Shown piece by piece: positions 26,996 through 36,054 of a stretch of DNA of 64,000 bases; the stretch's first letter is position 1; every line of letters begins with the position of its first letter. Source of the stretch: Cellulomonas gilvus ATCC 13127 (GTDB lineage: Bacteria; Actinomycetota; Actinomycetes; Actinomycetales; Cellulomonadaceae); the NCBI RefSeq assembly GCF_000218545.1, contig NC_015671.1, forward strand, positions 2,604,001 to 2,668,000. Reading direction: 5' to 3'. Both the position numbers and the translations under genes were made by a program. The notes under the pieces are model-generated. The model had not been told where the DNA came from, did no database searches, and saw nothing but the letters and a program-made list of their open reading frames with translations.

Positions 26996-29350
26996 TCAGC
27001 CGCCGACGATCTCCGTCACCGTCCAGCGGTCGTCGTCGTCGATCGTGTGCACGGCACCGGTCAGCCGGACCCGGGCCTGCGCGCGCCGGTCGGCGCACGT
27101 GCCGACCCACAGCTCGAGCTCGCCGGGCTCGACGATCCGCACCATGTCCCGGTCGCTGAACGCGACCCGGGTGGTCGGCACGTCGAACCGCACCACCGCG
27201 GACTGCCCCGCGGCGAGCGCGACCCGGCGGAACCCGACCAGCTGCGCGACGGGCCGGGTCACCGAGGCGACCGGGTCGTGCGCGTAGAGCTGGACCACCT
27301 CGTCGCCGTCCCGCTCGCCGGTGTTGGTCACCCGCACCGCGACGCGGATGCGTCCGTCCGTGGCGACCTCGTCGGCGGCCGGCTCGAGCGCGTCGTACGC
27401 GAAGGACGTGTACGACAGGCCGTGGCCGAACGGCAGGGCCGGCGTGCTGCGGAGGTTCGTGACGTCGCCGTCTCCCCCCAGCGCCGGGTGCAGGTAGGAG
27501 TACGGCTGGGCACCCGCCGAACGCGGCAGGCTCACGGGGAGCCGACCGGACGGGTTGACCCGGCCGGACAGCACGTGGGCGACCGCCGTGCCGCCCTCCT
27601 CACCCGGGAAGAACGCCTGCACCACGGCACCGCACCGCTCGAGCGCCCAGTCGACCGCGTAGGGCCGGCCGGTCAGGAGCACCAGCACCACCGGGGTGCC
27701 GGTCGCGAGCACCGCCTCGACCAGCTCGCGCTGCACGCCCGGCAGCTCGAGGTCGTCGCGGTCGCAGCCCTCACCCACGGTGCCCCGCCCGAACAGGCCG
27801 GCGTGGTCCCCCACGACGACGACGGCCACGTCGGCCGCCGAGGCCGCTGCCACGGCCTCGGCGAACCCGGCACGGTCCTCGTCGTCCACGGCGCTGCCAC
27901 GCGCGTAGGTGACCTCGGTGCCGTTCAGCTCGGCGCGCAGCGCGTCGAGCACGGTGGGGACCTCGATGCCCATCTCGGCCTCGGGGTGGTGCTCGAGGAC
28001 GTGGTTGACGAACGAGTAGCAGCCGAACATCGCCTCGGCACGGTCGGCGTTGGGGCCGATCACCGCGACGCGGCCGACGGGCCCGGAGGCACCGAGCGGC
28101 AGCAGCCCGTCGTTGCCGAGCAGCACCACCGACTCCTGCGCGAGCCGCAGCGCGACCGCGCGGTGCGCGGGCGAGTCGAGGTCGATCCCGGTGGGCGGCT
28201 CGTCGTCGAACGTCGCGTCCAGGAGCCCGAGCTCGGCCTTCTGCCGCAGCGCACGGGTGACCGCACGGTCGACGAGCGCCTCGTCGACCCGGCCCTCGCG
28301 CACCGCCGTGATGAGCGGCTCGAGGAACGCGTCCCCGGTGGGCAGCTCGATGTCGACGCCGGCCGCGAGCGCGAGGCCCGCGGCGGCACCGAGGTCCTCG
28401 GCCACGTGGTGCAGGATGTCGAGGAACGCGACGCCGAAGTAGTCCGCGACGACCACGCCGTCGAAGCCCCACCGCTCGCGCAGCACGTCGTGCAGCAGGC
28501 GCGGGTCGCTCGCCACGGGCACGCCGTCGATCTCGGCGTACGAGTGCATGACCGAGCGCACGCCACCGTCACGGACCGCCATCTCGAACGGGATGAGCAG
28601 CACGTCGGCCACCTCACGCGGCCCGGCGTGCACGGGGGCGAAGTTCCGCCCCGCCTGCGAGGCCGAGTAGCCGACGAAGTGCTTGAGCGTGGCGTGCACG
28701 CCCGTGGACTGCAGCCCGCGCACGTAGGACGTGCCGATCGCACCGATCAGGTACGGGTCCTCGGCGATGCACTCCTCGACGCGGCCCCACCGGGGGTCGC
28801 GCACGACGTCGAGCACGGGGGCCAGGCCCTGGTGGATGCCCAGCGCGGCCATGGACCCGCCGATGAGCGTGGCCATCTCCTGCACCAGCTCGGGGTCGAA
28901 CGACGCGCCCCACGCGAGCGGCGTCGGGAACGTCGCCGCCTGCCAGGCCGACAGGCCCGTGAGGCACTCCTCGTGCACGAGCGCGGGCAGGCCGCTGGTC
29001 GCGACGAGCTCGCGCTGCTTGGCCCACAGCCACCGCGCCCGGCCGTCCGGGTCCACGGGACGTGTGCCGTACACGCGGGTGAGGTGGCCGAGCCCGTGGC
29101 GGGTGGCCTCGTCGAGGCCGCCCTCACGCGTGAACTCGCCCTGCAGCGGTGCGACGACCTCGCCGTCGCCCTTCTCCCAGAAGCCGACGACCTGCGCGAT
29201 CTTGGCCTCGAGGGACATGCTCCCGACGAGCGCCGCGACGCGAGCCGCGGTCTCGTCGGCAGGAGCCGGCCGGGTGTCCGGCGCGGTGGTGGGGGTGCTC
29301 GGCGCACCCTGCAGCTGGCCCGCCTGGTCGCGGGTGGTGGTGTCCGTCAT
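26996..29350 (-). CDS. GH3 glycoside hydrolase (probable beta-xylosidase/beta-glucosidase)
   Basis: A 784-residue cytosolic GH3 enzyme. An N-terminal barrel (about residues 35-390) contains [14 protein letters not shown] and the nucleophile Asp 303 in VVADYFGV. The alpha/beta sandwich domain (about 400-640) has [17 protein letters not shown]-terminal fibronectin-like domain ends the protein. There is no signal peptide, so it acts on imported oligosaccharides. It starts 6 bases after the last permease stop and ends the operon. The order regulator / binding protein / two permeases / GH3 equals the Streptomyces bxl locus, where the GH3 enzyme is a beta-xylosidase (BxlA). With the nearby xylanase this favours xylo-oligosaccharides, though beta-glucosidase activity is possible. 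Confidence 0.87.
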   Translation of the reverse strand: MTDTTTRDQAGQLQGAPSTPTTAPDTRPAPADETAARVAALVGSMSLEAKIAQVVGFWEKGDGEVVAPLQGEFTREGGLDEATRHGLGHLTRVYGTRPVDPDGRARWLWAKQRELVATSGLPALVHEECLTGLSAWQAATFPTPLAWGASFDPELVQEMATLIGGSMAALGIHQGLAPVLDVVRDPRWGRVEECIAEDPYLIGAIGTSYVRGLQSTGVHATLKHFVGYSASQAGRNFAPVHAGPREVADVLLIPFEMAVRDGGVRSVMHSYAEIDGVPVASDPRLLHDVLRERWGFDGVVVADYFGVAFLDILHHVAEDLGAAAGLALAAGVDIELPTGDAFLEPLITAVREGRVDEALVDRAVTRALRQKAELGLLDATFDDEPPTGIDLDSPAHRAVALRLAQESVVLLGNDGLLPLGASGPVGRVAVIGPNADRAEAMFGCYSFVNHVLEHHPEAEMGIEVPTVLDALRAELNGTEVTYARGSAVDDEDRAGFAEAVAAASAADVAVVVVGDHAGLFGRGTVGEGCDRDDLELPGVQRELVEAVLATGTPVVLVLLTGRPYAVDWALERCGAVVQAFFPGEEGGTAVAHVLSGRVNPSGRLPVSLPRSAGAQPYSYLHPALGGDGDVTNLRSTPALPFGHGLSYTSFAYDALEPAADEVATDGRIRVAVRVTNTGERDGDEVVQLYAHDPVASVTRPVAQLVGFRRVALAAGQSAVVRFDVPTTRVAFSDRDMVRIVEPGELELWVGTCADRRAQARVRLTGAVHTIDDDDRWTVTEIVGG

Positions 29351-29356
29351 CGCCGA

Positions 29357-30256
29357 TCAGCCCTTGACCGCGCCCTGCAGACCGCTGACGATCCGCTTCT
29401 GCATCGCGAGGAAGAAGATCAGCGCGGGGATCATCGACAGCGACGTGAAGGCGAACACACCGGCGATGTCCGACGCGTGCTCCGAGGAGAAGTCCGCGAC
29501 ACCCAGCGGCAGCGTCTTCTTGTCGCCCTGCAGCAGCAGCAGCGGCAGGAGGTAGGCGTTCCACGAGCCGACGAACGCCAGGACACCGACCGTCACCAGG
29601 CCCGGGCCGGACAGCGGCAGCAGGATCCGCCAGAAGAACCCGATGCGGCTGGCGCCGTCGAGCATCGCCGCCTCCTCGAGCTCGGTGGGGATCGCCTGCA
29701 GGAACGGCCGCAGGATCACCACGGTGATCGGCAGCGCGAACGCCGCCTGCGGGAGCGCCACGCCCCACCACGAGTTGCCCAGGTGCAGGTCCTTGGTGAT
29801 GAGGATGAACAGCGGGATGACGCCCACGGTCGCGGGGAACAGCAGGCCCGCGACGAACACCATGTAGAGGCCTTCGCGGCCCTTGAACTGGTACCGCGCG
29901 AGCGGGTACGCGGCCATCACGCCGCACACGACGACGAGCGCCGTGGTGACGAGCGCGATCACGGTCGAGTTGAGCGTGTACCGCCAGAAGTCGGGGTTCT
30001 GGATCACGCCGGCGTAGTTGTCGAGCACCCACGGGGCGGGCAGCGACGAGGGCGACTCGGCGAGCTGCGCGTTGGTCCGGAACCCGGACACCACGCCGTA
30101 CAGCACGGGGCCGAGCGTGAACGCGCACACGATGAGCGCGACGAACCAGATCAGCGGGCTCCCGCCGCGCATCGCGTTGGTGCTGCCGGACCGGCGCGCG
30201 GTCTGCTGCGACTGCGCTGCCGCGGCGCCCTTGGTCGGGGCGAGGGCGGTGGTCAT
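29357..30256 (-). CDS. carbohydrate ABC transporter permease (MalG-like)
   Basis: A 299-residue inner-membrane permease with six predicted helices. The coupling loop is EEAAMLDGASRIGFFWRILL, the EAA motif of binding-protein-dependent sugar importers. An N-terminal extension of about 35 residues precedes the first helix. It overlaps the upstream permease by 4 bases. It corresponds to BxlG in the bxl gene order. No ATPase gene is in this operon, so a shared MsiK-type ATPase elsewhere is the likely partner. Confidence 0.9.
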   Translation of the reverse strand: MTTALAPTKGAAAAQSQQTARRSGSTNAMRGGSPLIWFVALIVCAFTLGPVLYGVVSGFRTNAQLAESPSSLPAPWVLDNYAGVIQNPDFWRYTLNSTVIALVTTALVVVCGVMAAYPLARYQFKGREGLYMVFVAGLLFPATVGVIPLFILITKDLHLGNSWWGVALPQAAFALPITVVILRPFLQAIPTELEEAAMLDGASRIGFFWRILLPLSGPGLVTVGVLAFVGSWNAYLLPLLLLQGDKKTLPLGVADFSSEHASDIAGVFAFTSLSMIPALIFFLAMQKRIVSGLQGAVKG

Positions 30257-31299
30257 CGGGCGGCCTTCTTCCGGACGACCGTGACGGTGTTGTCACGGCG
30301 CATGACGAAGCGCTGGTACAGCAGCGCCATGATCAGGGCGACGACGAAGAGGATCACGGAGGCCGCCGAGGCGATGCCGTAGTTGGACCGCTTGGTGCCC
30401 TCGTTGATGAGGAACGTGGCCATCGTCGTCGTGGAGTTGGCGGGACCGCCGCCCGTGAGGATCCAGACCATGTCGAACAGCTGCAGCGAGCCGACCATCG
30501 ACAGGAACGCCCACGTGCGCAGCGTCGGGCCGAGCATCGGGATGGTGATGCGGCGCTGGATCTGCCACCAGGACGCGCCGTCGATCTGCGCGGCCTCGTA
30601 CAGCTCGTCGGGCACGCCCTGCAGGCCGGCGAGGAACAGGATGATCGCCAGGCCCAGGTACTTCCAGGTGAGGACCGCGATGACGGTCCACAGCGCGTAC
30701 TTCGGGTCGCCGAGGAAGCCCTGCTCGGGTCCGCTGAGCCCGATCGCCGAGAGCAGCGTGTCCATGACGCCCTCGTCGGCGACGAGCATCTGGTACCAGA
30801 CGACGCCCGCGATGACCTCGGCCAGCACGTACGGGACGAAGATGATGGTGCGCAGCACGCTCTGGCCGCGCATCTTGCGGTTCAGCAGGAGCGCGATGCC
30901 GAGGCCGAGCGGGAGCTGGATGGCGATGGACGCCACCACGATGATCATGTTGTGCGTGAACGCGCCGGTGAAGACGTCGTTCTGCAGCACGCTCGCGTAG
31001 TTGTCGAGCCCCACGAAGTTCTTGAGCGGGCCGTACCCCTTCCACTTGTAGAAGGAGAACTGCACCGCGCGGATGATCGGCCACACCACGAACAGGCCGA
31101 ACAGCACGAGGGCGGGCGCCACGAAGATCGTGATCTCGAGGCGCTTGCGGACCGATGCGCCGGAGCCGCGGCGTCCGCCCGGGGCGGGGGCCGCCGACCG
31201 TGCCTGAGCACGGCCGGCGGCCTCCACCGTCGGGGTGGACGTCGCAGTCGAGGCGGAGGCACCCGTCAGGGCGTTCGCTTCGTCTGCCACGTCGATCAC
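30253..31299 (-). CDS. carbohydrate ABC transporter permease (MalF-like)
   Basis: A 348-residue permease. A 50-residue Ala/Pro-rich cytoplasmic N-terminus is followed by six helices and the EAA loop (YEAAQIDGASWWQIQRRITI). It overlaps the binding-protein gene by 4 bases and the next permease by 4 bases, so the three are translationally coupled. It corresponds to BxlF in the bxl order. Confidence 0.9.
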   Translation of the reverse strand: MIDVADEANALTGASASTATSTPTVEAAGRAQARSAAPAPGGRRGSGASVRKRLEITIFVAPALVLFGLFVVWPIIRAVQFSFYKWKGYGPLKNFVGLDNYASVLQNDVFTGAFTHNMIIVVASIAIQLPLGLGIALLLNRKMRGQSVLRTIIFVPYVLAEVIAGVVWYQMLVADEGVMDTLLSAIGLSGPEQGFLGDPKYALWTVIAVLTWKYLGLAIILFLAGLQGVPDELYEAAQIDGASWWQIQRRITIPMLGPTLRTWAFLSMVGSLQLFDMVWILTGGGPANSTTTMATFLINEGTKRSNYGIASAASVILFVVALIMALLYQRFVMRRDNTVTVVRKKAAR

Positions 31300-32600
31300 T
31301 CCGAGTCAGCCGCAGCCTGGGTGGCGTCGACGATGTCCTGCGGAGATGCCTCGCCTGCGAACAGCAGGGCGATCTCGTCGTTCATCGCGCCGCCGACCGA
31401 GGCGCCGAAGGCCGTGTCGAAGTACAGCTGCACGAAGGGCGCCGCGTCACGGACGGCCAGCAGGTTCGCCAGCGCCGGGTCGGAGACGTACTTCGAGGCG
31501 GTGTTGTTCGTCGGCAGACCCATGTCCAGCTCGGCGAAGCCCTTCTGGACCTCGTCGGACAGCAGGTACTGCGCGAAGTCCACCGCGGCGTCCGGCGCGT
31601 CCTGGCCCACGGCCCACGCGTCACCGCCGCCGAGCGCGGAGGCCGGGTCGCCCTGGCCGTCGTCCACGGCCGGGAACGCGAACCAGCCCGTGTTCTCGCC
31701 CAGGCCCGAGCCGTCCTCGGTGAGGCCCTGCATCACGCCGGGCTCCCAGTGGCCCTGGAGCTCGATCGCGACCTTGCCGGTCGCCAGCAGGCCGGAGGCG
31801 CTCGTGGCACCCTCCTGCGCCTTGGTGGTGAGGAAGCCGTTGTTGAACGGCTTGGCCGCCACCAGCTCCTCGAGCGACTCGCCGGCGCGCACGAAGCACG
31901 GGTCGGAGAAGTCGAGCGACTGCACCGCGCCCTGCAGGACCTCCTGCGAGCACTGACGCAGCGCGAAGTAGTACCAGTAGTGCGCGGCGGGCCACTTGTC
32001 GCCCGCGCCCACCGCGATCGGGGTGATGTCCGCCGCCTTGAGCTTGTCGATCGCGGCGTACATCTCGTCCCACGTGGTCGGCGTGGCGTCGATGCCCGCC
32101 TCCGCGAAGAGCGCCTTGTTGTACCAGAACCCGACGACGCCCAGCGAGAACGGCAGCGCGTAGGTGGCGCCGTCGACCTGGAAGCCGGCGACCGTGCCGC
32201 CCAGCTTGGCGATCGTGTCGCCCGCGGCCTCGGACAGGTCCTTGACCAGGCCCGCCTCGACGTGGTCGGCGAGCTCGCCGCCACCGCGCTCCATGTAGAC
32301 GTCGGGCGCCTCACCGGCCTGGAAGGCCGCCTCGAGCTTGGTGGTCATGTCCTCGTGCTGCATGGCCTGGACGTCGATGTCGACACCCGGGTTGGCCGCC
32401 TCGAAGTCGGCCGCGACCTTGTCGTAGTACTTCTTGCCGTCACCCGTGTTGGAGTTGTGCCACCACGTGACGGTGACGTCCTCGCCCTTGCCCCCGGGCG
32501 TCTTCTCGCCTCCGGGCTCGTCCCCGCCGCCACAGGCTGCGAGCAGAGCCACCGTCGTCGCCACCGCGATCGTCGCGGTCGCACGGCGCATGCGTGCCAT
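31296..32600 (-). CDS. sugar ABC transporter substrate-binding lipoprotein
   Basis: A 434-residue extracytoplasmic solute-binding protein of family 1. The signal peptide ends with the lipobox ALLAACGGG (Cys near residue 22). A Gly/Glu/Lys linker follows, then TVTWWHNSNTGDGKKYYDK. Aromatic residues typical of sugar contacts occur in the mature part (HYWYYF, TGWFAFPAV). The start MARMRRATAT has AAGGA upstream; an in-frame extension of ten residues is less likely. It is the first gene of the operon and lies divergent to the LacI-type gene, with operator-like repeats between them. It corresponds to BxlE (xylobiose binding) in the bxl order. Confidence 0.92.
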   Translation of the reverse strand: MARMRRATATIAVATTVALLAACGGGDEPGGEKTPGGKGEDVTVTWWHNSNTGDGKKYYDKVAADFEAANPGVDIDVQAMQHEDMTTKLEAAFQAGEAPDVYMERGGGELADHVEAGLVKDLSEAAGDTIAKLGGTVAGFQVDGATYALPFSLGVVGFWYNKALFAEAGIDATPTTWDEMYAAIDKLKAADITPIAVGAGDKWPAAHYWYYFALRQCSQEVLQGAVQSLDFSDPCFVRAGESLEELVAAKPFNNGFLTTKAQEGATSASGLLATGKVAIELQGHWEPGVMQGLTEDGSGLGENTGWFAFPAVDDGQGDPASALGGGDAWAVGQDAPDAAVDFAQYLLSDEVQKGFAELDMGLPTNNTASKYVSDPALANLLAVRDAAPFVQLYFDTAFGASVGGAMNDEIALLFAGEASPQDIVDATQAAADSE

Positions 32601-32643
32601 GTCTGGTCCTTTCAGTCTTCGTTGACCCACCTGGACGCCGGCG

Positions 32644-32673
32644 AGTCTCGCAAAGTGTCGGGCGGAGTGTCAA
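32644..32673 (-). promoter_or_regulatory. promoter of the sugar-uptake operon
   Basis: TTGACA (minus strand, 32668-32673) and GAGACT (32644-32649) with an 18-base spacer, about 44 bases upstream of the binding-protein start. The CGTTATC repeats lie directly upstream of the -35. Confidence 0.5.
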
Positions 32674-32674
32674 T

Positions 32675-32705
32675 CGTTATCGAAACCGTTATCTATACCG
32701 TTATC
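32675..32705. promoter_or_regulatory. triple CGTTATC repeat, candidate operator array
   Basis: CGTTATC occurs at 32675, 32687 and 32699, exactly 12 bp apart, in an AT-rich island between the divergent regulator and transporter genes. It sits between the promoter of the uptake operon and the regulator's own -10, a good place to control both. A two-unit version lies at the xylanase promoter. The LacI-type protein encoded alongside is the natural candidate binder. Confidence 0.55.
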
Positions 32706-32717
32706 AAACCGATGCCA

Positions 32718-32723
32718 TATCAT
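32718..32723 (+). promoter_or_regulatory. -10 element of the LacI-type regulator gene
   Basis: TATCAT, 6 bases before the GTG at 32730, consistent with a leaderless transcript. The operator array lies immediately upstream, so autoregulation is likely. Confidence 0.5.
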
Positions 32724-32729
32724 CGCGGC

Positions 32730-33734
32730 GTGGAGCAGCCAGGGCGAGTCAAGATGGCCGACGTCGCACGTCAGGCGGGCGTGTCGGTCGCCACCGTGTC
32801 CAAGGTGGTCAACGGCCGGTACGGCGTGGCGCAGTCGACGCTCGACCGCGTGCAGCAGGTGATCTCCGACCTGGGGTACGAGGCGAGCCTGGGCGCCAGC
32901 AGCCTGCGCTCGCACCGCACCAACGTGATCGGCATCCTGGTCGCGGAGTTCGAACCGTTCAGCACCGAGCTGCTCAAGGGCGCCTCGAGCGCGATCGGCG
33001 CGACTGGCTACGAGCTGCTCGCCTACTCCGGCGGCGCACGCGGCGCCGAGGTCGGCTGGGAGCGCCGGTACCTGTCCCGCCTGGGCGGGACCCTGATCGA
33101 CGGCGCGATCATCGTGACCCCGACGGTCGTCGACGCCGCGAACGGCATCCCCGTGGTCGCGATCGACCCGCACACCGGCCCGTCCGGCAGCACGCCGACG
33201 GTCGACGCGGACAACTTCGCCGGCGCTGTCATGGCGACCGAGCACCTGATCGCGCTCGGCCACCGGCGCATCGGGCACGTGGGCGGCCGGCCCGACCTGG
33301 AGTCCGCGCGCCTGCGCGAGGCCGGCTACCGCTCGGCCATGGCCGCCGCGGGCCTGCCCGTCGACGAGTCGCTCGTCGTGAACGGCGGGTACCGCGCGGA
33401 GACCGCGGGCCAGCCGGCACGCGCGATGCTCACCGGCCCCGACCGACCCACGGCCGTGTTCGCCGCCAACGACCTCTCGGCCATCCGCACGGTCGAGGTC
33501 GCGCGCGAGGTCGGGCTGCGCGTGCCCGAGGACCTGTCGGTCATCGGGTTCGACAACGTCCCCGAGTCAGCGCTGTGCGACCCGCCGCTCACCACGATCA
33601 GCCAGCCGCTGCGGGACATCGGCGCGCAGGCGCTGCGGCTGCTGGTGGACCTGCTGAACGAGCGCGAGGTGCCGACGCACCTGCGTCTGCCCACGTCGCT
33701 CGTCGAGCGCGGCTCGACGCGCCGCCTGGCCTGA
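32730..33734 (+). CDS. LacI-family transcriptional regulator (xylan-utilisation locus)
   Basis: A 334-residue repressor-type regulator. The N-terminal helix-turn-helix reads MADVARQAGVSVATVSKVV, the hinge has SLRSHRTNVIGILV, and the periplasmic-binding-like sensor domain ends PTSLVERGSTRR. The GTG at 32730 is preferred because TATCAT lies 6 bases upstream; ATG at 32754 and ATG at 32712 are in-frame alternatives. It is divergent from the sugar-uptake operon. By position it matches BxlR, which represses xylo-oligosaccharide uptake genes in Streptomyces. The inducer is probably a xylo-oligosaccharide (inference). Confidence 0.88.
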   Translation: MEQPGRVKMADVARQAGVSVATVSKVVNGRYGVAQSTLDRVQQVISDLGYEASLGASSLRSHRTNVIGILVAEFEPFSTELLKGASSAIGATGYELLAYSGGARGAEVGWERRYLSRLGGTLIDGAIIVTPTVVDAANGIPVVAIDPHTGPSGSTPTVDADNFAGAVMATEHLIALGHRRIGHVGGRPDLESARLREAGYRSAMAAAGLPVDESLVVNGGYRAETAGQPARAMLTGPDRPTAVFAANDLSAIRTVEVAREVGLRVPEDLSVIGFDNVPESALCDPPLTTISQPLRDIGAQALRLLVDLLNEREVPTHLRLPTSLVERGSTRRLA

Positions 33735-33737
33735 CGA

Positions 33738-33762
33738 CCGCCCCGCGAGCGCCGTGGGGCGG
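33738..33762. terminator. shared terminator between convergent genes
   Basis: A 7-bp stem (CCGCCCC with GGGGCGG, 11-base loop) in the 35 bases between the regulator stop and the convergent transporter stop. It could serve both directions. Confidence 0.5.
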
Positions 33763-33769
33763 CCCGGCG

Positions 33770-35299
33770 TCACCCCGCGAGCGCGGCCTTGTCCTCGGTC
33801 TCGGCACCCTCGCGGATCTTGCGCGTGACCCACGGCGCGATCGCGAACATGGCCCCCGCGCACGCCAGCGCGACCGCACCGATCCACCCGAAGTACGCCG
33901 TCGGGCTCGCACCCTCGGTCACCTGGACCAGCTGCGCGGTCACCGCGTTGCCCGCACTGGTCGCCAGGAACCACAGCGCCATCGCCTGGCCGCGGAACGC
34001 GCGCGGCGCCAGGAGCGTGGTGGCCGCGAGCCCGACGGGTGACAGGCACAGCTCGCCGACCGTCTGGATCACGTAGACCACCACGAGCACCCACGCGGGC
34101 GACCGGCCGTCCCCCGCGATCGCCGACGCGCCGGCCAGGAACAGGAACGAGACGGCCGCGAACGCGAGCCCGATCGCGAACTTCACCGCGGTCGGCGGAC
34201 GGTCGTCGAGCCGCACCCACAGCCACGCGAACAGCGGCGCGAGCAGGATGATCGCAGCCGGGTTCACCGACTGGAAGAACGACGGCGACACGGCGAAGCC
34301 GAGCACGTCGAGCTCCGTGTGGTCCTTGGCGTACGCGGACAGCGTGCTCGCCGCCTGCTCGAAGATCATCCAGAACACCATCGCCGCGACGAACAGCGGC
34401 ACGTACGCGCGCAGCCGCGAGCGCTCCGGTGCCGTGACCTTGGGCGAACGGAACATGACCCAGAACGTCGCCACCGGCGCGGCGAGCGCGATGTAGGACA
34501 GCGTGTCGACGAACGTCGTCACCTCGACGCCGCCCGAGACCAGCACCGCGACGCCGAACGCGACCAGCGCGCCCACGCCCACGGCCGCCAGCAGGCGCAG
34601 CAGGCCCGGGCGGTCCTGCGCGGTCAGCGGGTTGGGCGGCGCGTCGCCCGCACCGCCGAGCAGGTGGCGCCCGGCGACGAAGAACGCGAGCGCGACGGCC
34701 ATGCCGACCGCGGCCACCGCGAACCCGGCGTGGTAGCCGCCCACCTCGCGCGCGATGCCCACCAGGATCGGCGCGAACAGCGAGCCGATGTTGATGCCCA
34801 TGTAGAAGATCGAGAACGCCGAGTCCCGGCGCGGGTCGTCGCGCGTGTACAGCTCGCCCACGAGGCTCGAGACGTTGGGCTTGAGCAGCCCGGTGCCGAG
34901 CGCCACGAGCACGATGCCGAGGTACGCGGTCGCGGCCGACGGCAGCGCGAGTGCCACGTGGCCCGCCGCGATCACCACGCCGCCGTACAGCACCGAGCGC
35001 CGCGCGCCGATCACGCGGTCCGCGAGCCACCCGCCCACGACCGACAGGAGGTAGACCGAGGCGCCGTAGGCCGCGACCATCGCGTTGCCGACGCCCTCGT
35101 CGAGGCCCAGACCGCCGTCGGCGAGCGTGTCCGTGAGGAAGTACAGCAGGATCGCGCGCATGCCGTAGTAGCTGAACCGCTCCCACATCTCCGTGCCGAA
35201 GAGCGTGAGCAGGCCACGGGGGTGGCCGAAGAAGCCGCGGTCGTGCGTGCCGCGGGCCGTGCCCGCACCGCCCCGGCCGGGTGCGCCGTCCTGATCCAT
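33770..35299 (-). CDS. POT/PTR family proton-coupled oligopeptide transporter
   Basis: A 509-residue major-facilitator protein. LFGTEMWERFSYYGMRAILL (about residues 36-55) is the ExxER(F)xYYG motif of proton-dependent peptide transporters. FYMGINIGSLFAPI and QTVGELCLSPVGL are the two other POT signatures. About fourteen hydrophobic segments are present. It imports di- and tripeptides with protons at the cytoplasmic membrane. The start MDQDGAPG (35299) is used; ATG at 35308 is in frame. There is no sign that it belongs to the xylan system. Confidence 0.9.
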   Translation of the reverse strand: MDQDGAPGRGGAGTARGTHDRGFFGHPRGLLTLFGTEMWERFSYYGMRAILLYFLTDTLADGGLGLDEGVGNAMVAAYGASVYLLSVVGGWLADRVIGARRSVLYGGVVIAAGHVALALPSAATAYLGIVLVALGTGLLKPNVSSLVGELYTRDDPRRDSAFSIFYMGINIGSLFAPILVGIAREVGGYHAGFAVAAVGMAVALAFFVAGRHLLGGAGDAPPNPLTAQDRPGLLRLLAAVGVGALVAFGVAVLVSGGVEVTTFVDTLSYIALAAPVATFWVMFRSPKVTAPERSRLRAYVPLFVAAMVFWMIFEQAASTLSAYAKDHTELDVLGFAVSPSFFQSVNPAAIILLAPLFAWLWVRLDDRPPTAVKFAIGLAFAAVSFLFLAGASAIAGDGRSPAWVLVVVYVIQTVGELCLSPVGLAATTLLAPRAFRGQAMALWFLATSAGNAVTAQLVQVTEGASPTAYFGWIGAVALACAGAMFAIAPWVTRKIREGAETEDKAALAG

Positions 35300-35349
35300 G
35301 ACGCCCATCGTGCGGGTGACGCCCGCCGCCGGACAAACCCGGACGGGCG

Positions 35350-35901
35350 TCAGTCCAGCTGACCCGCCCGGAACTCGTCCTCGAGCAGGCCCATGTCGAT
35401 GCCGTCGCACCAGCGCTCGCCGTCGCGGTACGCGTCGCGCCGACGGCCCTCCACCCGGAAGCCGAGGTTCTCGTACAGCGCCTGCGCGCGCGTGTTGATC
35501 GACAGCACGTCGAGCCCGACGCGGTGCAGACCCAGCCCGTCGAACGCGAGACCGAGCACCAGCTGGATCGCCTCGGTCCCGTACCCGCGCCCGCGGTACC
35601 CGGGCCGCATCGCCAGGCGCAGGTTCGCGCTGCGGACCACCTCGTCGATGTCGGTCAGGACGATCTCGCCCAGGTACTCGTCGTCCGTGGGGTCGGCGAG
35701 CGTGATGGCCAGGTCGACGCGGTCGGGCAGGTCCGCCACGGTCGCGCACCACGTGTCGATCTCGCCGCGCGTGAAGGCGCGCGTGGTGCCGGTCAGGCGC
35801 CGTCCCTCGTCGTCGGTCACCGCCTCCCACACGGCCTCGGCGTCCGAGGCGCGGATGGGACGCAGCGTGAGCATCTCGCCGTTCAGCGTGGGCTTGTCCA
35901 T
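35350..35901 (-). CDS. GNAT family N-acetyltransferase (RimJ/RimL-like)
   Basis: A 183-residue GNAT protein. The acetyl-CoA loop is RPGYRGRGYGTEAIQL, followed by the conserved LGLHRVGLDVLSINTRAQALYENLGF helix-strand block. This pattern is typical of the RimJ/RimL group that acetylates protein N-termini or small amines. Length is usual. It lies 51 bases upstream of the POT transporter gene on the same strand, so the two may share a message. Substrate unknown. Confidence 0.82.
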   Translation of the reverse strand: MDKPTLNGEMLTLRPIRASDAEAVWEAVTDDEGRRLTGTTRAFTRGEIDTWCATVADLPDRVDLAITLADPTDDEYLGEIVLTDIDEVVRSANLRLAMRPGYRGRGYGTEAIQLVLGLAFDGLGLHRVGLDVLSINTRAQALYENLGFRVEGRRRDAYRDGERWCDGIDMGLLEDEFRAGQLD

Positions 35902-35979
35902 GGGCGCAGATCACCTCCGGTGCCCGAAGGCTATGCCCGCGTGCGGCACGACGGACCTCCGAAACGCCGCACGCACGTG

Positions 35980-36048
35980 GGCGCCGCCCCGGGAGCAGCC
36001 CTCTCCCGGAGCGGCGCCGTGCGCGGCCGGTCCCCTTCGACCGGCCGC
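35980..36048 (-). terminator. double hairpin terminator after the xylanase gene
   Basis: Two strong hairpins in tandem: GCGGCCGGT with ACCGGCCGC (36023-36048) and a longer interrupted stem beginning GGCGCCG and closing CGGCGCC (35980-36018). They begin 7 bases past the xylanase stop. Confidence 0.65.
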
Positions 36049-36054
36049 CGGCGG

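Noticed and set aside
31155-32729. A long N-terminal extension of the LacI-type regulator
   Set aside because: It would read antisense to the binding-protein gene. LacI regulators start just before the helix-turn-helix, and a -10 element sits at 32718.
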